Assembly (NCBI RefSeq): GCF_002563895.1
Contig: NZ_PDJB01000001.1
Span: 5,005,501-5,069,500, forward strand
DNA from: Pseudomonas lurida
GTDB lineage: Bacteria; Pseudomonadota; Gammaproteobacteria; Pseudomonadales; Pseudomonadaceae
Length of the DNA stretch: 64,000 bases
Direction of reading: 5' to 3'
The translations under genes were made by a program, and so were the position numbers. The notes beneath the pieces are model-generated. The model saw only the letters and a program-made list of their open reading frames with translations, searched no databases and was not told where the DNA came from. Within the stretch, counting starts at the first letter, position 1, and each line of letters opens with the position of its first letter. This document shows, one piece after another, positions 1 to 9,744 of the stretch.

Positions 1-983
1 GCAACGTGGACATTGAAGACCTGCGCGCCAAGGCCCTCGAGCACCGCGATCACCTCGCAGCATTGATGATCACCTACCCGTCCACCCACGGTGTGTTCGA
101 GGAAGGCATCCGCGAAATCTGCGGGATCATCCACGACAACGGCGGCCAGGTGTACATCGACGGCGCCAACATGAACGCGATGGTCGGCCTGTGCGCACCG
201 GGCAAGTTCGGTGGCGACGTGTCCCACCTGAACCTGCACAAGACTTTCTGCATTCCTCACGGCGGTGGCGGCCCGGGTGTTGGCCCGATTGGCGTCAAGT
301 CGCACCTCACCCCGTTCCTGCCAGGTCACGCAGCCATGGAACGCAAGGAAGGCGCGGTGTGCGCGGCGCCGTTCGGCAGCGCGAGCATCCTGCCGATCAC
401 TTGGATGTACATCAGCATGATGGGCGGCGCGGGCCTCAAGCGCGCTTCGCAACTGGCGATCCTGAATGCCAACTACATCTCCCGTCGCCTCGAGGAGCAC
501 TACCCAGTGCTCTACACCGGCAGCAACGGCCTGGTGGCGCACGAATGCATCCTCGACCTGCGCCCTATCAAGGACAGCAGCGGCATCAGCGTGGACGACG
601 TGGCCAAGCGCCTGATCGACTTCGGCTTCCACGCACCGACCATGTCGTTCCCGGTGGCCGGCACCTTGATGATCGAGCCGACCGAAAGCGAATCCAAGCA
701 AGAGCTGGACCGCTTCTGCGACGCCATGATCGCCATCCGCGAAGAAATCCGCGCGGTGGAAAACGGCACCCTGGACAAGGACGACAACCCACTCAAGAAC
801 GCCCCGCATACCGCGGCCGAACTGGTGGGCGAATGGAGCCATCCTTACAGCCGCGAGCAAGCGGTGTACCCGGTTGCTTCGTTGATCGAAGGCAAGTACT
901 GGCCGCCGGTGGGCCGTGTCGACAACGTGTTTGGCGATCGCAACCTGGTGTGTGCGTGCCCGTCGATCGAGAGCTACGCATAA
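1..983 (+). CDS. gcvP: Glycine dehydrogenase (glycine cleavage P protein), 3' part
   Basis: This is the C-terminal third of the PLP-dependent P protein, which decarboxylates glycine and passes the aminomethyl group to the lipoyl arm of the H protein. The gene enters from the left edge in frame 3, so the N-terminal part lies outside the window. About 326 residues are present. The PLP-binding lysine motif LNLHKTF is visible (lysine codon at 240-242), followed by the glycine-rich stretch PHGGGGPG. The C-terminal end looks intact. sdaA and gcvT follow on the same strand, which makes this the end of a glycine/serine catabolic operon. The 160-bp gap to sdaA holds a REP pair. Confidence 0.97.
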   Translation, partial: NVDIEDLRAKALEHRDHLAALMITYPSTHGVFEEGIREICGIIHDNGGQVYIDGANMNAMVGLCAPGKFGGDVSHLNLHKTFCIPHGGGGPGVGPIGVKSHLTPFLPGHAAMERKEGAVCAAPFGSASILPITWMYISMMGGAGLKRASQLAILNANYISRRLEEHYPVLYTGSNGLVAHECILDLRPIKDSSGISVDDVAKRLIDFGFHAPTMSFPVAGTLMIEPTESESKQELDRFCDAMIAIREEIRAVENGTLDKDDNPLKNAPHTAAELVGEWSHPYSREQAVYPVASLIEGKYWPPVGRVDNVFGDRNLVCACPSIESYA

Positions 984-1002
984 CCGGGCTGAAAACGCGG
1001 CC

Positions 1003-1095
1003 AGTGTAGGCGCTGGCTTGCCTGCGATAGCGGTGTATCAGTGACATTGACGTTGTCTGAACCACCGCCATCGCAGGCAAGCCCGGCTCCCACAT
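1003..1095. repeat. REP inverted pair (REPIN) between gcvP and sdaA
   Basis: Two copies of a short palindromic element face each other: GGCTTGCCTGCGAT at 1015-1028 and its reverse complement at 1070-1083, with a tail reading CCCGGCTCCCACATTG. The same core recurs in six other gaps of this window. Such pairs are common in P. fluorescens and are spread by RAYT transposases; none is encoded here. Confidence 0.8.
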
Positions 1096-1142
1096 TGACC
1101 GAGTCGGTCCTCATAAAATAATAAGAAACCGGAGAACAACTC

Positions 1143-2519
<1,377 letters not shown>

Positions 2520-2558
2520 CGCCTAAAGGCGCGCCAGCACGTTTTTCAGGAGCTGAAT

Positions 2559-3683
2559 ATGTCCACCGAAACCCTGTTGAAAACCCCTCTGCACGCCCTG
2601 CACATCGAATTGGGCGCGCGCATGGTGCCCTTCGCCGGTTACGAAATGCCGGTGCAATACCCACTGGGCGTGATGAAAGAACACCTGCACACCCGTGATC
2701 AGGCCGGGCTGTTCGACGTGTCCCACATGGGCCAGATCCGCCTGACCGGCGCGAATGCCGCCAAGGCCCTGGAAACCGTGGTGCCGGTCGACATCATCGA
2801 CCTGCCGGTAGGCATGCAGCGCTATGCGATGTTCACCAACGACCAGGGCGGGATTCTCGACGACCTGATGGTGGCGAACCTGGGTAACGACGAACTGTTC
2901 CTGGTGGTCAACGCCGCCTGCAAGGACCAGGACCTGGCGCACCTGCGTCAGCATATCGGCGACCAGTGCACCATCGAGCCGTTGTTCGAAGAGCGTGCCT
3001 TGCTGGCCCTGCAGGGGCCGGCGGCGGTCAAGGTACTGGCGCGCCTGGCACCGGAAGTCACCAAGATGACCTTCATGCAGTTCGCCTCCCTGCGCTTGCT
3101 GGGCGTGGACTGCTATGTCAGCCGTTCGGGCTACACCGGCGAGGACGGATTCGAAATCTCCGTTCCCGCCGCCAATGCCGAAAGCCTGGCGCGCAGCCTG
3201 CTGGCCGAGACCGAAGTACAGGCGATCGGCCTGGGTGCCCGCGATTCCTTGCGTCTGGAAGCCGGCCTGTGCCTGTACGGCCACGACATGAACACCGACA
3301 CCACACCGATCGAAGCCAGCCTGCTGTGGGCGATCTCCAAGGCCCGTCGTGCCGAGGGTGCTCGCGCTGGGGGGTTCCCGGGTGCCGACAAGATCTTCAC
3401 CCAGCAACAAGCCGGCGTGAGCCGCAAACGGGTAGGCTTATTGCCGCAGGAACGCACGCCTGTGCGTGAAGGCGCGGAAATTGTCGACGCAGACGGCACC
3501 GTGATCGGCAGTGTGTGCAGCGGTGGTTTCGGCCCGACCCTGGGCGGCCCGTTGGCTATGGGTTACCTGGACAGCGCCTTCATCGCACTGGATACCGAAG
3601 TTTCGGCGCTGGTACGTGGGAAAAAGGTGCCCCTTCGTGTAAGTAAAATGCCATTTGTACCGCAACGTTACTTCCGCGGCTGA
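2559..3683 (+). CDS. gcvT: Aminomethyltransferase (glycine cleavage T protein)
   Basis: The T protein releases ammonia from the aminomethyl-lipoyl H protein and transfers the one-carbon unit to tetrahydrofolate. The 374-residue length fits the family. The N-terminal half carries the folate-binding fold (FDVSHMGQ, residues about 52-59; GYTGEDGFE, about 191-199) and the C-terminal barrel ends in PFVPQRYFR. An AGGAG site precedes the ATG. The gap to sdaA is 39 bp, consistent with co-transcription. Genes for H protein and the start of P protein are presumably just left of the window. Confidence 0.97.
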   Translation: MSTETLLKTPLHALHIELGARMVPFAGYEMPVQYPLGVMKEHLHTRDQAGLFDVSHMGQIRLTGANAAKALETVVPVDIIDLPVGMQRYAMFTNDQGGILDDLMVANLGNDELFLVVNAACKDQDLAHLRQHIGDQCTIEPLFEERALLALQGPAAVKVLARLAPEVTKMTFMQFASLRLLGVDCYVSRSGYTGEDGFEISVPAANAESLARSLLAETEVQAIGLGARDSLRLEAGLCLYGHDMNTDTTPIEASLLWAISKARRAEGARAGGFPGADKIFTQQQAGVSRKRVGLLPQERTPVREGAEIVDADGTVIGSVCSGGFGPTLGGPLAMGYLDSAFIALDTEVSALVRGKKVPLRVSKMPFVPQRYFRG

Positions 3684-3704
3684 TTGGTTGTTTCTATAAG
3701 TAAC

Positions 3705-3743
3705 GCGGTTGCGTCAACGTGCACTAATCTGTAACGCAACCGC
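3705..3743. repeat. 10-bp perfect inverted repeat downstream of gcvT
   Basis: GCGGTTGCGT at 3705-3714 pairs with ACGCAACCGC at 3734-3743 across a 19-base loop. No T-run follows, so it is not a standard terminator. It might be an operator or an mRNA-stabilising end. The function is unknown. Confidence 0.55.
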
Positions 3744-3774
3744 CATAAAACAGTGCACTATCGATAGCCTTTTT

Positions 3775-3792
3775 TATAGGTAACAACCTATA
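3775..3792. repeat. Inverted repeat TATAGGT-AACA-ACCTATA
   Basis: A perfect 7-bp AT-rich dyad with a 4-base centre lies about 100 bp upstream of the proposed csp promoter. It could be a binding site for a dimeric regulator. No known consensus is claimed. Confidence 0.45.
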
Positions 3793-3852
3793 ACAAGTGA
3801 TCAACTCTATCGAATAACCCGCCCCCCCTAACAGTCACCCAAGTGTCACAAG

Positions 3853-3876
3853 GCCCAGCAAACGCTGGGCTTTTGG
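3853..3876 (+). terminator. Candidate terminator for the gcv operon
   Basis: CCCAGC and GCTGGG flank a short AAAC loop and are followed by only four T residues. The stem is good but the U-tract weak, so this is a tentative call. Confidence 0.4.
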
Positions 3877-3882
3877 CAGGGC

Positions 3883-3912
3883 TTGTTTTTTCTCTATTAG
3901 TTGGCGTAGAGT
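3883..3912 (+). promoter_or_regulatory. Candidate sigma-70 promoter for csp
   Basis: TTGTTT (3883-3888) and TAGAGT (3907-3912) are separated by 18 bp. This would give a leader of about 160 bases before the cold-shock gene, the length typical of cold-shock mRNAs, which fold into temperature-responsive leaders. Confidence 0.35.
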
Positions 3913-4078
3913 TTGTTCACTGTGTTTGCATGGGTCGCTTGGAACCTGGACCTGGGCAGTAGCTGAAGTAGTTGTGCTACAACCCGTTCGACGTCTCTTA
4001 CTTTCCTGCAACCCAGCCCAGTACTCTTTCATGTGAAAGGGGCTGTCATTAATTTTTAGCGTCAAAGGAAAGAAGAAA

Positions 4079-4291
4079 ATGTCTGATCGTCAGAGCGGTA
4101 CCGTCAAGTGGTTTAACGACGAAAAAGGGTTTGGTTTTATCACTCCAGAAAGCGGTCCGGATCTGTTCGTGCATTTCCGCGCTATCCAGGGCAACGGCTT
4201 CAAGAGCCTGAAAGAAGGCCAGAAGGTCACTTTCAAAGCCGTGCAAGGCCAGAAAGGCATGCAGGCTGACGAAGTACAAGCAGAAGGCTGA
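4079..4291 (+). CDS. CspA-family cold-shock protein
   Basis: A 70-residue, single-domain, five-stranded OB-fold protein that binds single-stranded RNA and DNA and acts as an RNA chaperone in the cytoplasm. The two nucleic-acid-binding motifs are present: RNP1 KGFGFI at residues 16-21 and RNP2 LFVHF at 29-33. An AGGA site precedes the ATG. The gene has its own long leader and a strong terminator, so it is probably monocistronic. Whether it is cold-induced or constitutive cannot be told from the coding sequence. Confidence 0.97.
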   Translation: MSDRQSGTVKWFNDEKGFGFITPESGPDLFVHFRAIQGNGFKSLKEGQKVTFKAVQGQKGMQADEVQAEG

Positions 4292-4304
4292 TCCTTCCTG
4301 CGAC

Positions 4305-4340
4305 AAAAAGCCCCTGATGGTGACATCAGGGGCTTTTTTA
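4305..4340 (+). terminator. Rho-independent terminator of csp
   Basis: An 11-bp stem (AGCCCCTGATG with CATCAGGGGCT) has a GTGA loop and is followed by a run of six T residues. Confidence 0.92.
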
Positions 4341-4386
4341 TGTGCGTTTACTCGTAAAATGGCTTTTTTGACAAGAGAGCCCTGCC

Positions 4387-4875
4387 ATGTCCAAACCCTT
4401 GCTGAGCCCCCAAGGCGAATTCCCCGCCGTTGGCCTGGGCCGCCGCCTGGCAGCGATGTTCTACGACTTCCTGTTGTGCACTGCCCTGCTGATCGTCACT
4501 GCGTTTATCTACAAGTTGATCTGGATCGCATTTGTCGGCGAAGCGAAGATGCGCACCCTCACCGAATCCGGCGCGCTGGACGGCGATCCGTTGCTGTCGA
4601 CGATCCTGTTGTTTGTGCTGTTTGGCTTCTTTGCCAAGTTCTGGACCCATTCCGGGCAGACCCTGGGCATGCAGGTCTGGGGCGTGCGCGTACAGAACGC
4701 CGACGGCTCGCGGATCAGCCTGTGGCAGGCGCTGTTGCGCTTCGTGGTGTCGATTGCGTCGTGGTTGTGCGTGGGGCTGGGGTTTATCTGGTCGCTGTTT
4801 GATAAGCGCAAGCGCAGCTGGCACGACATCTATTCGGATACGCAGCTGGTGCGGATTCCCAAGCAGAAAAAATAA
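4387..4875 (+). CDS. RDD-family membrane protein
   Basis: A 162-residue inner-membrane protein of unknown function. It begins with a cytoplasmic stretch containing GLGRRLAAMFYD, the RDD-type motif, followed by a hydrophobic helix at about residues 22-45, another at about 70-88 near GQTLGMQVWGVRV, and a third at about 115-138. It ends in a basic tail. RDD proteins are thought to act in ion or solute transport, but no substrate can be assigned. A second RDD protein occurs in the MoxR operon of this window. It is convergent with nadA, with a REP pair between the two. Confidence 0.88.
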   Translation: MSKPLLSPQGEFPAVGLGRRLAAMFYDFLLCTALLIVTAFIYKLIWIAFVGEAKMRTLTESGALDGDPLLSTILLFVLFGFFAKFWTHSGQTLGMQVWGVRVQNADGSRISLWQALLRFVVSIASWLCVGLGFIWSLFDKRKRSWHDIYSDTQLVRIPKQKK

Positions 4876-4895
4876 GCCCCGGCACACTCAAGATC

Positions 4896-4984
4896 AGTGT
4901 GGGAGCCGGCTTGCCTGCGATACAGGCGACTCGGTGCTTGTGATGTACCGAGGTGATGCTATCGCAGGCGAGCCAGCCCCCACC
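4896..4984. repeat. REP inverted pair between RDD gene and nadA
   Basis: GTGGGAGCCGGCTTGCCTGCGAT starts near 4899 and its inverted partner, ATCGCAGGCGAGCCAGCCCC, ends near 4980. It fills the gap between two convergent genes, the usual location of REPINs. Confidence 0.78.
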
Positions 4985-4990
4985 GTTTAA

Positions 4991-6049
4991 TCAGGCGTTG
5001 CCAGCGAGCTTGAGGCGTGCAGCCTGGGTGAAGTCGAGCATGCGCTTGAGCGGTCGCACCGCGTGCGGGATCACCGCAGGCTCGACGAAAATCTCGTTAC
5101 TGCCCTCACGCAGGCACTGCAGCGTGCGCTCCAGCGTGTTCATGGCCATCCACGGACAGTGTGCGCAACTGCGGCACGCTGCGCCGTTACCGGCGGTAGG
5201 TGCTTCGACAAAGACCTTGTCCGGGCACAGCTGCTGCATCTTGTAGAAGATGCCGCGGTCGGTGGCGACGATAAAGGTCTTGTTCGGCAGGCGCTGGGCC
5301 GCCGCAATCAGCTGGCTGGTCGACCCCACGGCATCCGCCAGTTCGATGACCGACGTCGGCGACTCAGGGTGCACCAGGATAGCGGCATCCGGGTACAACG
5401 CCTTCATGTCCTCCAGCTGCTTGGACTTGAACTCTTCGTGAACGATGCACGCACCGTCCCACAACAGCATGTCGGCCCCGGTCTGGCGCTGGATGTAGGT
5501 GCCCAAGTGTTTGTCGGGCCCCCAGATGATCGTCTCGCCGTTGTCCATCAGGCTTTCGACGATTTCCAATGCACAGCTGGAGGTCACTACCCAGTCCGCC
5601 CGTGCCTTGACCGCCGCCGAAGTGTTGGCGTACACCACCACGGTGCGTTCAGGATGCTGGTCGCAGAACGCCGAAAACTCATCGACCGGGCAACCCAGGT
5701 CCAGGGAACAGGTCGCTTCCAGGGTCGGCATGAGGATGCGTTTTTCGGGTGTGAGGATCTTGGCGGTCTCGCCCATGAAACGCACACCGGCGACCAGCAC
5801 GGTCTTGGCCGGGTGGGCAGCGCCGAAGCGAGCCATTTCCAGGGAGTCGGACACACAGCCCCCGGTTTCTTCGGCCAGGGCCTGGATGACGGGGTCACAG
5901 TAGAAGTGGGCAACCAGTACCGCGTCCTGAGCTTTGAGCTCGGCGGCGATGGCGGTGCGCAGGCTCGCCTCTTCGTCGGCGCTGAGGGCCTTGGGCTGCT
6001 TGGCGTCGAGGTGGGCTTGAACCAGAAGGCGTTCGGAAATTTGCGTCAT
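4991..6049 (-). CDS. nadA: Quinolinate synthase
   Basis: NadA condenses iminoaspartate with dihydroxyacetone phosphate to give quinolinate, the second step of de novo NAD synthesis, using a [4Fe-4S] cluster. The start chosen (MTQISERLL) gives 352 residues, the usual Pseudomonas length; an in-frame extension up to 6151 has no support. Conserved features include [11 protein letters not shown], the [12 protein letters not shown] motif and the C-terminal cluster region [10 protein letters not shown]. The protein stands alone in its orientation; no nadB or nadC is nearby. Confidence 0.96.
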   Translation of the reverse strand: MTQISERLLVQAHLDAKQPKALSADEEASLRTAIAAELKAQDAVLVAHFYCDPVIQALAEETGGCVSDSLEMARFGAAHPAKTVLVAGVRFMGETAKILTPEKRILMPTLEATCSLDLGCPVDEFSAFCDQHPERTVVVYANTSAAVKARADWVVTSSCALEIVESLMDNGETIIWGPDKHLGTYIQRQTGADMLLWDGACIVHEEFKSKQLEDMKALYPDAAILVHPESPTSVIELADAVGSTSQLIAAAQRLPNKTFIVATDRGIFYKMQQLCPDKVFVEAPTAGNGAACRSCAHCPWMAMNTLERTLQCLREGSNEIFVEPAVIPHAVRPLKRMLDFTQAARLKLAGNA

Positions 6050-6230
6050 GTTCGCAAGACCTGCAGGCGCAGTTGCGCGAAAGTCGAGTGTACCACCGGC
6101 TCTGGAGCCCATCGGGCGCCGCCGGACGAAGTGATTGTGTTCATCAAGCACGGTTTGGGATGAAGCTGCGCAAGGCTACAGAATATCCAAGGTTTTCAAA
6201 AGCCTAATCTGGGGCGGGGATGGGGATAAC

Positions 6231-6297
6231 GGGCGGGAGCCGACTTGCCGGCGACGGCGCTCCTGGAGACGCCATCGCCGGCAAGCCCGGCTCCTGA
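6231..6297. repeat. REP inverted pair downstream of the 525-residue gene
   Basis: GGGAGCCGACTTGCCGGCGAC and its inverted partner GCCATCGCCGGCAAGCCCGGCTCC form a long hairpin with a short loop. It is a shorter and slightly divergent version of the REP core seen elsewhere in the window. Confidence 0.72.
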
Positions 6298-6307
6298 ATA
6301 AGAAAGG

Positions 6308-7885
6308 TCAGCGCACGAGCTTCGAGGGATCCTCCTGCAGGATCACCGCGTCATGCATGTTGGACAAGGCATCCTTCAAGGTGGACTCCTCCAGCGCGTC
6401 CTTGGACTTTTTGCTTTCCTTGGCGGCATATTCGAGGAGTACCAGGTAATCGCGCTTGACCGCCGCCTGCCTGGGCACAAAGGTCTCGTCTACCAGCTTG
6501 CCCATCACGTACTTCTGCGTGCGCGTCTCCTGGCTGGCCTCTTGCGACACAGAGGCGTTGGACAGCAGGCCATCCTTATACGAGAGATGCGCCGAACTGC
6601 TGGCCTTGTCGCGCACTTGCACATAGAGATAATTCTGCGACTCGGCGCGGGTGTCCAGGGCCGGTGCCTTGCCGCCCTTGAGGCCTTTATGAAAACTTGC
6701 GGACAGGCTCGACTGCTGGTCCTGGCTGACACTGCGGTCTAACGCGCTGTTGCCGCCGACACGGGTCCTTTGCGAGACCTCATAGGCAAAGCTGTCCACT
6801 TCGGACGGGCGCATGGGGTTGGAGGACTCGGTAGCCTGCTTGATCGAGGCCTTGAAATCCGCCAGGCCCGTCAGCAAGCCCTGGTCGGTCGGGTTGCGCG
6901 TCAGCGCTTCTGGCAGGGACAGCCCCTGTGGATAGTTGCTGTTCATGGCGCTGAAAGCATCTTTGAACATCGCCATCAATTCCGGTTTGGCGCTGCCGCG
7001 CTCCTGGGCCCGGTCAAACTGGGCCAGGTAGCTGTCCAGCGCCTTGGCCTGTTGCCTGGCATCGCCGAGGATCGCGGTGTTTTTCAAGTCCACTGCCAGG
7101 TTCAGCTCGCCGAGCGGGCCACTCATGCGAGTGGTGCGGCTCTGGCTGTCGGCGTGGAAGGCCAGGCTCAGGTCCTGACCGTCCGGGGATTTGACCTTGG
7201 CATTGAGGTCCACCGAGGCCAGCAGCCTGGAATCAAACCGGGTCAGCCCGCTAAGGTCGAGCTTCGGCGGCGTTGCGGTCAACCCATCCACGGCAGACTG
7301 GAAAGCGCTGCCCAGTTTACCGACCGCTTCTAGTTCCTCATCACTCAAGGTGCCACCGTCTACCGTGGCCTGTACGCCCAGGCCATCGGTCTGGCTGGAG
7401 AGGCTGAAGGTGACAGTCTTGCCGCTGGCAGTCTTGATGCTGAGGCTGACCAGGTTGTCGGCCTTAGTGTGCAAGAGGCTCTGATCGAGCTTGATCTCGC
7501 CGGCGTTTTGCGCCCGATCGGCACTCGCATACAGCACGGACTGGGAAAGCCCCACCCCGCCGCCCTTGGCAAACTGCGCAATAAGGCCTGCGCCAAGGCC
7601 ACTGAAGCGGTTGGCCGTCGACAGCGAATTGAAATTGGCGTTGAGGGTTTTGCTGAGTGCATCCTGGTTGTCGCTTTCCCACGCACGCACCGTCTCTTGA
7701 CCGGGCAGTTGCCCACGGCGTGAATAGGTATCGGAGAGCGTGTCGGCTACCCCATTGCCCAGGCTGACCACCGAGGAGGGACGCGTCACGCTGACGTCCG
7801 TGTTTTGCGTGTGGGGCACGGGCGACGTTTCGGCCGGGCGGACGATAAGGGTATTGGCGGATTTGATCGGCAAAAGCGTGGTCAT
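6308..7885 (-). CDS. Unrecognised 525-residue protein
   Basis: I do not recognise a characterised family. The start MTTLLPIKSANTLIV (ATG at 7883-7885) is preferred over an upstream in-frame ATG at 7960 because the extra residues look like untranslated sequence. The protein has no signal peptide or membrane helix. It is rich in Ser, Ala, Leu and Gln, and is probably soluble. A central part (about residues 140-310) has alternating strands in which sets of charged and small residues recur (for example LSGLTRFDSRLLASVDLNAKV). The last 70 residues are lysine- and glutamate-rich and probably helical (EYAAKESKKSKDALEEST). The Ser/Ala/Gln-rich, signal-less composition resembles secreted or surface-appendage proteins, but this is only an impression. 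It lies downstream of a fadL-like gene on the same strand, 118 bp away, with a possible hairpin between. Confidence 0.75.
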   Translation of the reverse strand: MTTLLPIKSANTLIVRPAETSPVPHTQNTDVSVTRPSSVVSLGNGVADTLSDTYSRRGQLPGQETVRAWESDNQDALSKTLNANFNSLSTANRFSGLGAGLIAQFAKGGGVGLSQSVLYASADRAQNAGEIKLDQSLLHTKADNLVSLSIKTASGKTVTFSLSSQTDGLGVQATVDGGTLSDEELEAVGKLGSAFQSAVDGLTATPPKLDLSGLTRFDSRLLASVDLNAKVKSPDGQDLSLAFHADSQSRTTRMSGPLGELNLAVDLKNTAILGDARQQAKALDSYLAQFDRAQERGSAKPELMAMFKDAFSAMNSNYPQGLSLPEALTRNPTDQGLLTGLADFKASIKQATESSNPMRPSEVDSFAYEVSQRTRVGGNSALDRSVSQDQQSSLSASFHKGLKGGKAPALDTRAESQNYLYVQVRDKASSSAHLSYKDGLLSNASVSQEASQETRTQKYVMGKLVDETFVPRQAAVKRDYLVLLEYAAKESKKSKDALEESTLKDALSNMHDAVILQEDPSKLVR

Positions 7886-7957
7886 GACGGTCCCTGTCTT
7901 GATCTGAACACGGTCTAATCTAACCAACACCTCCATCGAATGACAGCACCTAGGCAA

Positions 7958-7993
7958 CAAAGAGCCCTGCCAAAAAGCTGACTCTTTGCTGTC
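7958..7993 (-). terminator. Weak hairpin after the FadL-like gene
   Basis: AAAGAG and CTCTTT arms surround a loop containing a T-run, just after the stop of the porin gene. It may be a weak terminator or attenuator between the porin gene and the 525-residue gene. Confidence 0.3.
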
Positions 7994-8002
7994 GTGTCTG
8001 GC

Positions 8003-9289
8003 CTAGAAACGGTAAGTCACCGACCCACCAAAGCCATTGGCGCTGTTTTCATACTTGGCATCGTAGGTCAGGCCAACCTGGGAAAGATTCTGTCGCACCT
8101 TGATCGGCTCTTCCTTGAGGTAGGAATACGCCACATCCAAGGTCAGGTTGTCGACAGGCGTCCAGCCGGCGCCCAGGCTGAAAACCGTGCGGTCCCCTGT
8201 AGGAATTCGCACAGACCGATCAGTGTTGTTGGTCGGCGTCTGATCCACCGAGAAACCGGTCCGCAGCACCAGCTCCTTGTTGACCCGATACGCCGCGCCG
8301 ATGGCGTGGGACCACGTGTCATGCCAGTGCTGTTGCTCGGTGATGGAGCCCAGGCCACCGAATTGAGCGGTCAGGTCGGATACACCGTCGTTGTTGATGG
8401 TGATCTTCTTCAACTGGCTCCAGCGGGTGTAGGTGCTGCCGAGGTAGAGGGTCCAATCGTCGTTCAGTTGATGGGTTACCGAAAAGTCCACCGACGAAGG
8501 CGTAGTCACATCCAGGCTGGCGTCATACTTCTGCGGCCCACCGTCGAATGCATCGGAAATCAAGCCGGAAGCATGGGTCTTGCCGCTGAGGTGGTACACC
8601 ACCTGCGAGTGGTAGGTCACACCGATCCGCGTGCTGTCGAGAGGCTGCACGAGGATACCGGCGTTGAACCCGGTGGCGTTGTCGTTGCCCTTGACCTTCA
8701 CGCTTTCGCCCGCGCCGCCCCCCAGCGGCACAGTGGAGTCCAACTCGCCGGTGATGCGGTTGAAGGTCGGGCCAAAGCCCACCGACACTGTGTCGTTGAA
8801 GGCGTAGCTGACCGTCGGCTGCACGGTGATGACTGACACCTTGCTCTTGCTGCCAAAGCCATTGCCCTGGAAGCTGTGCTCATAGTCGGTGACCAGGCCG
8901 AAAGGCGCGTAGATACCCAGGCCAAACGCCCAGTGCTCATCGATGGGCGTGACCAGGTAGCCCATCGGCACGGCAATGCCAGGCACCATGTCGCCTTTGT
9001 TGGTGCCGGGGTTGTCGGCACCGAACTGTGAGGAACTGGCGTCCTTGATGTTGGTTTTGGCATCGAGGTAGGTCGCGCCGAGGCTGACTTCATTTTGTTT
9101 CAGGCGAGACATACCTGCGGGGTTGCCGAACACCGTACTCGCGTCCTCGGCCGAGGAGGAGCGGCCGGCGTAGCCCGTGCCCATTGAACTGATGCTTTGT
9201 TCATTGAGCGCGAAACCACCGGCAAACAGTTGGGTCGAGGCAAGGGAAACGGCGAGCGCCAAGGCGCCTTTAAGAGTTTTGTTATTCAT
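8003..9289 (-). CDS. FadL/OmpP1-family outer-membrane transport protein
   Basis: A 428-residue outer-membrane beta-barrel of the FadL family, which lets hydrophobic compounds such as long-chain fatty acids cross the outer membrane. A signal peptide ends around AFAGG (LAVSLASTQLFAGG), and the mature protein begins with the family plug region GFALNEQSISSMGTGYAG. The conserved NPAGMSR motif (about residues 56-62) follows. Repeated aromatic strands and the final residues VTYRF fit a barrel ending in phenylalanine. The substrate could be fatty acids or aromatic hydrocarbons; the sequence alone does not decide. Confidence 0.92.
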   Translation of the reverse strand: MNNKTLKGALALAVSLASTQLFAGGFALNEQSISSMGTGYAGRSSSAEDASTVFGNPAGMSRLKQNEVSLGATYLDAKTNIKDASSSQFGADNPGTNKGDMVPGIAVPMGYLVTPIDEHWAFGLGIYAPFGLVTDYEHSFQGNGFGSKSKVSVITVQPTVSYAFNDTVSVGFGPTFNRITGELDSTVPLGGGAGESVKVKGNDNATGFNAGILVQPLDSTRIGVTYHSQVVYHLSGKTHASGLISDAFDGGPQKYDASLDVTTPSSVDFSVTHQLNDDWTLYLGSTYTRWSQLKKITINNDGVSDLTAQFGGLGSITEQQHWHDTWSHAIGAAYRVNKELVLRTGFSVDQTPTNNTDRSVRIPTGDRTVFSLGAGWTPVDNLTLDVAYSYLKEEPIKVRQNLSQVGLTYDAKYENSANGFGGSVTYRF

Positions 9290-9492
9290 TATTAGGACTC
9301 GAATGATGGGGCAGCGACGAGGAAGCTACCAACGTTCGAGCGGGCGGTTTATGAAGAGTTTTTCATGCGCTAGATTGTCGGACAACCCTATGGATTTCAA
9401 AGACTTCAGCCGCTTTTTCGTTTCCAGCAATGACTGCAAAACCCGAGTGTGACCGCTTGGTTTCGGTGATTGTTTCACCCAGCCGCAGATAC

Positions 9493-9523
9493 AAAAAACC
9501 CCAGGCTTTTCAATCGCCTGGGG
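9493..9523 (-). terminator. Second terminator downstream of tRNA-Lys
   Basis: An 8-bp GC-rich stem (CCCCAGGC at 9499-9506 with GCCTGGGG at 9516-9523) is followed on the minus strand by six T residues. Confidence 0.8.
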
Positions 9524-9544
9524 CTTACTGTTTTTCAAACGGGC

Positions 9545-9590
9545 AAAAAAAAACCCGGAAATCCTCACTTGCGTGGGCCTTCCGGATTTT
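9545..9590 (-). terminator. Terminator of tRNA-Lys
   Basis: CCGGAA and TTCCGG arms are followed, in the minus-strand direction, by nine T residues. It begins about 15 bases after the CCA end of the tRNA. Confidence 0.75.
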
Positions 9591-9605
9591 CTAAACCGCC
9601 AAAAA

Positions 9606-9681
9606 TGGTGGGTCGTGTGGGATTCGAACCTACGACCAATTGGTTAAAAGCCAACTGCTCTACCAACTGAGCTAACGACCC
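9606..9681 (-). tRNA. tRNA-Lys (anticodon UUU)
   Basis: On the minus strand the 76 bases begin GGGTCGTTAGCTCAGTTGG and end ACGACCCACCA with an encoded CCA. The cloverleaf closes: acceptor GGGTCGT with ACGACCC, the D-loop AGCTCAGTTGGTAGAGC, anticodon loop CTTTTAA with anticodon TTT, and T-loop GGTTCGAATCC. In P. aeruginosa a tRNA-Lys beside queC is, as I recall, an integration site for large genomic islands; here its flanks look empty. Confidence 0.98.
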
Positions 9682-9698
9682 GCTGTGTGGTGGCGCGT

Positions 9699-9726
9699 AT
9701 AATACTGATTTCTAAGGATTATTCAA
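9699..9726 (-). promoter_or_regulatory. Sigma-70 promoter of tRNA-Lys
   Basis: On the minus strand TTGAAT (9726-9721) and TATTAT (9704-9699) are 16 bp apart, and a GC-rich ACGCGCC discriminator follows, as is usual for stable-RNA promoters. The expected start is about 10 bases before the tRNA. Confidence 0.65.
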
Positions 9727-9744
9727 CACCTTATTTGAAATAAA

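Larger units (their letters stand above)
3684..4078. other. Intergenic region gcvT to csp, 395 bp, rich in inverted repeats
   Basis: No coding region is convincing here. The stretch is markedly more AT-rich than its surroundings. It contains a 10-bp stem (3705-3714 with 3734-3743), a repeated GTGCACTA (near 3718 and 3753), a 7-bp stem with a 4-base loop (3775-3792), a GC-rich hairpin that may end gcvT transcription (3853-3876) and a likely csp promoter followed by a long untranslated leader. Confidence 0.7.
9290..9605. other. Gap between the FadL-like gene and tRNA-Lys
   Basis: This 316-bp stretch holds the upstream region of the porin gene and two hairpins downstream of the tRNA. I see no gene and no remnants of an integrated element, although the 3' side of a tRNA-Lys gene is a common insertion site. 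Confidence 0.6.
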
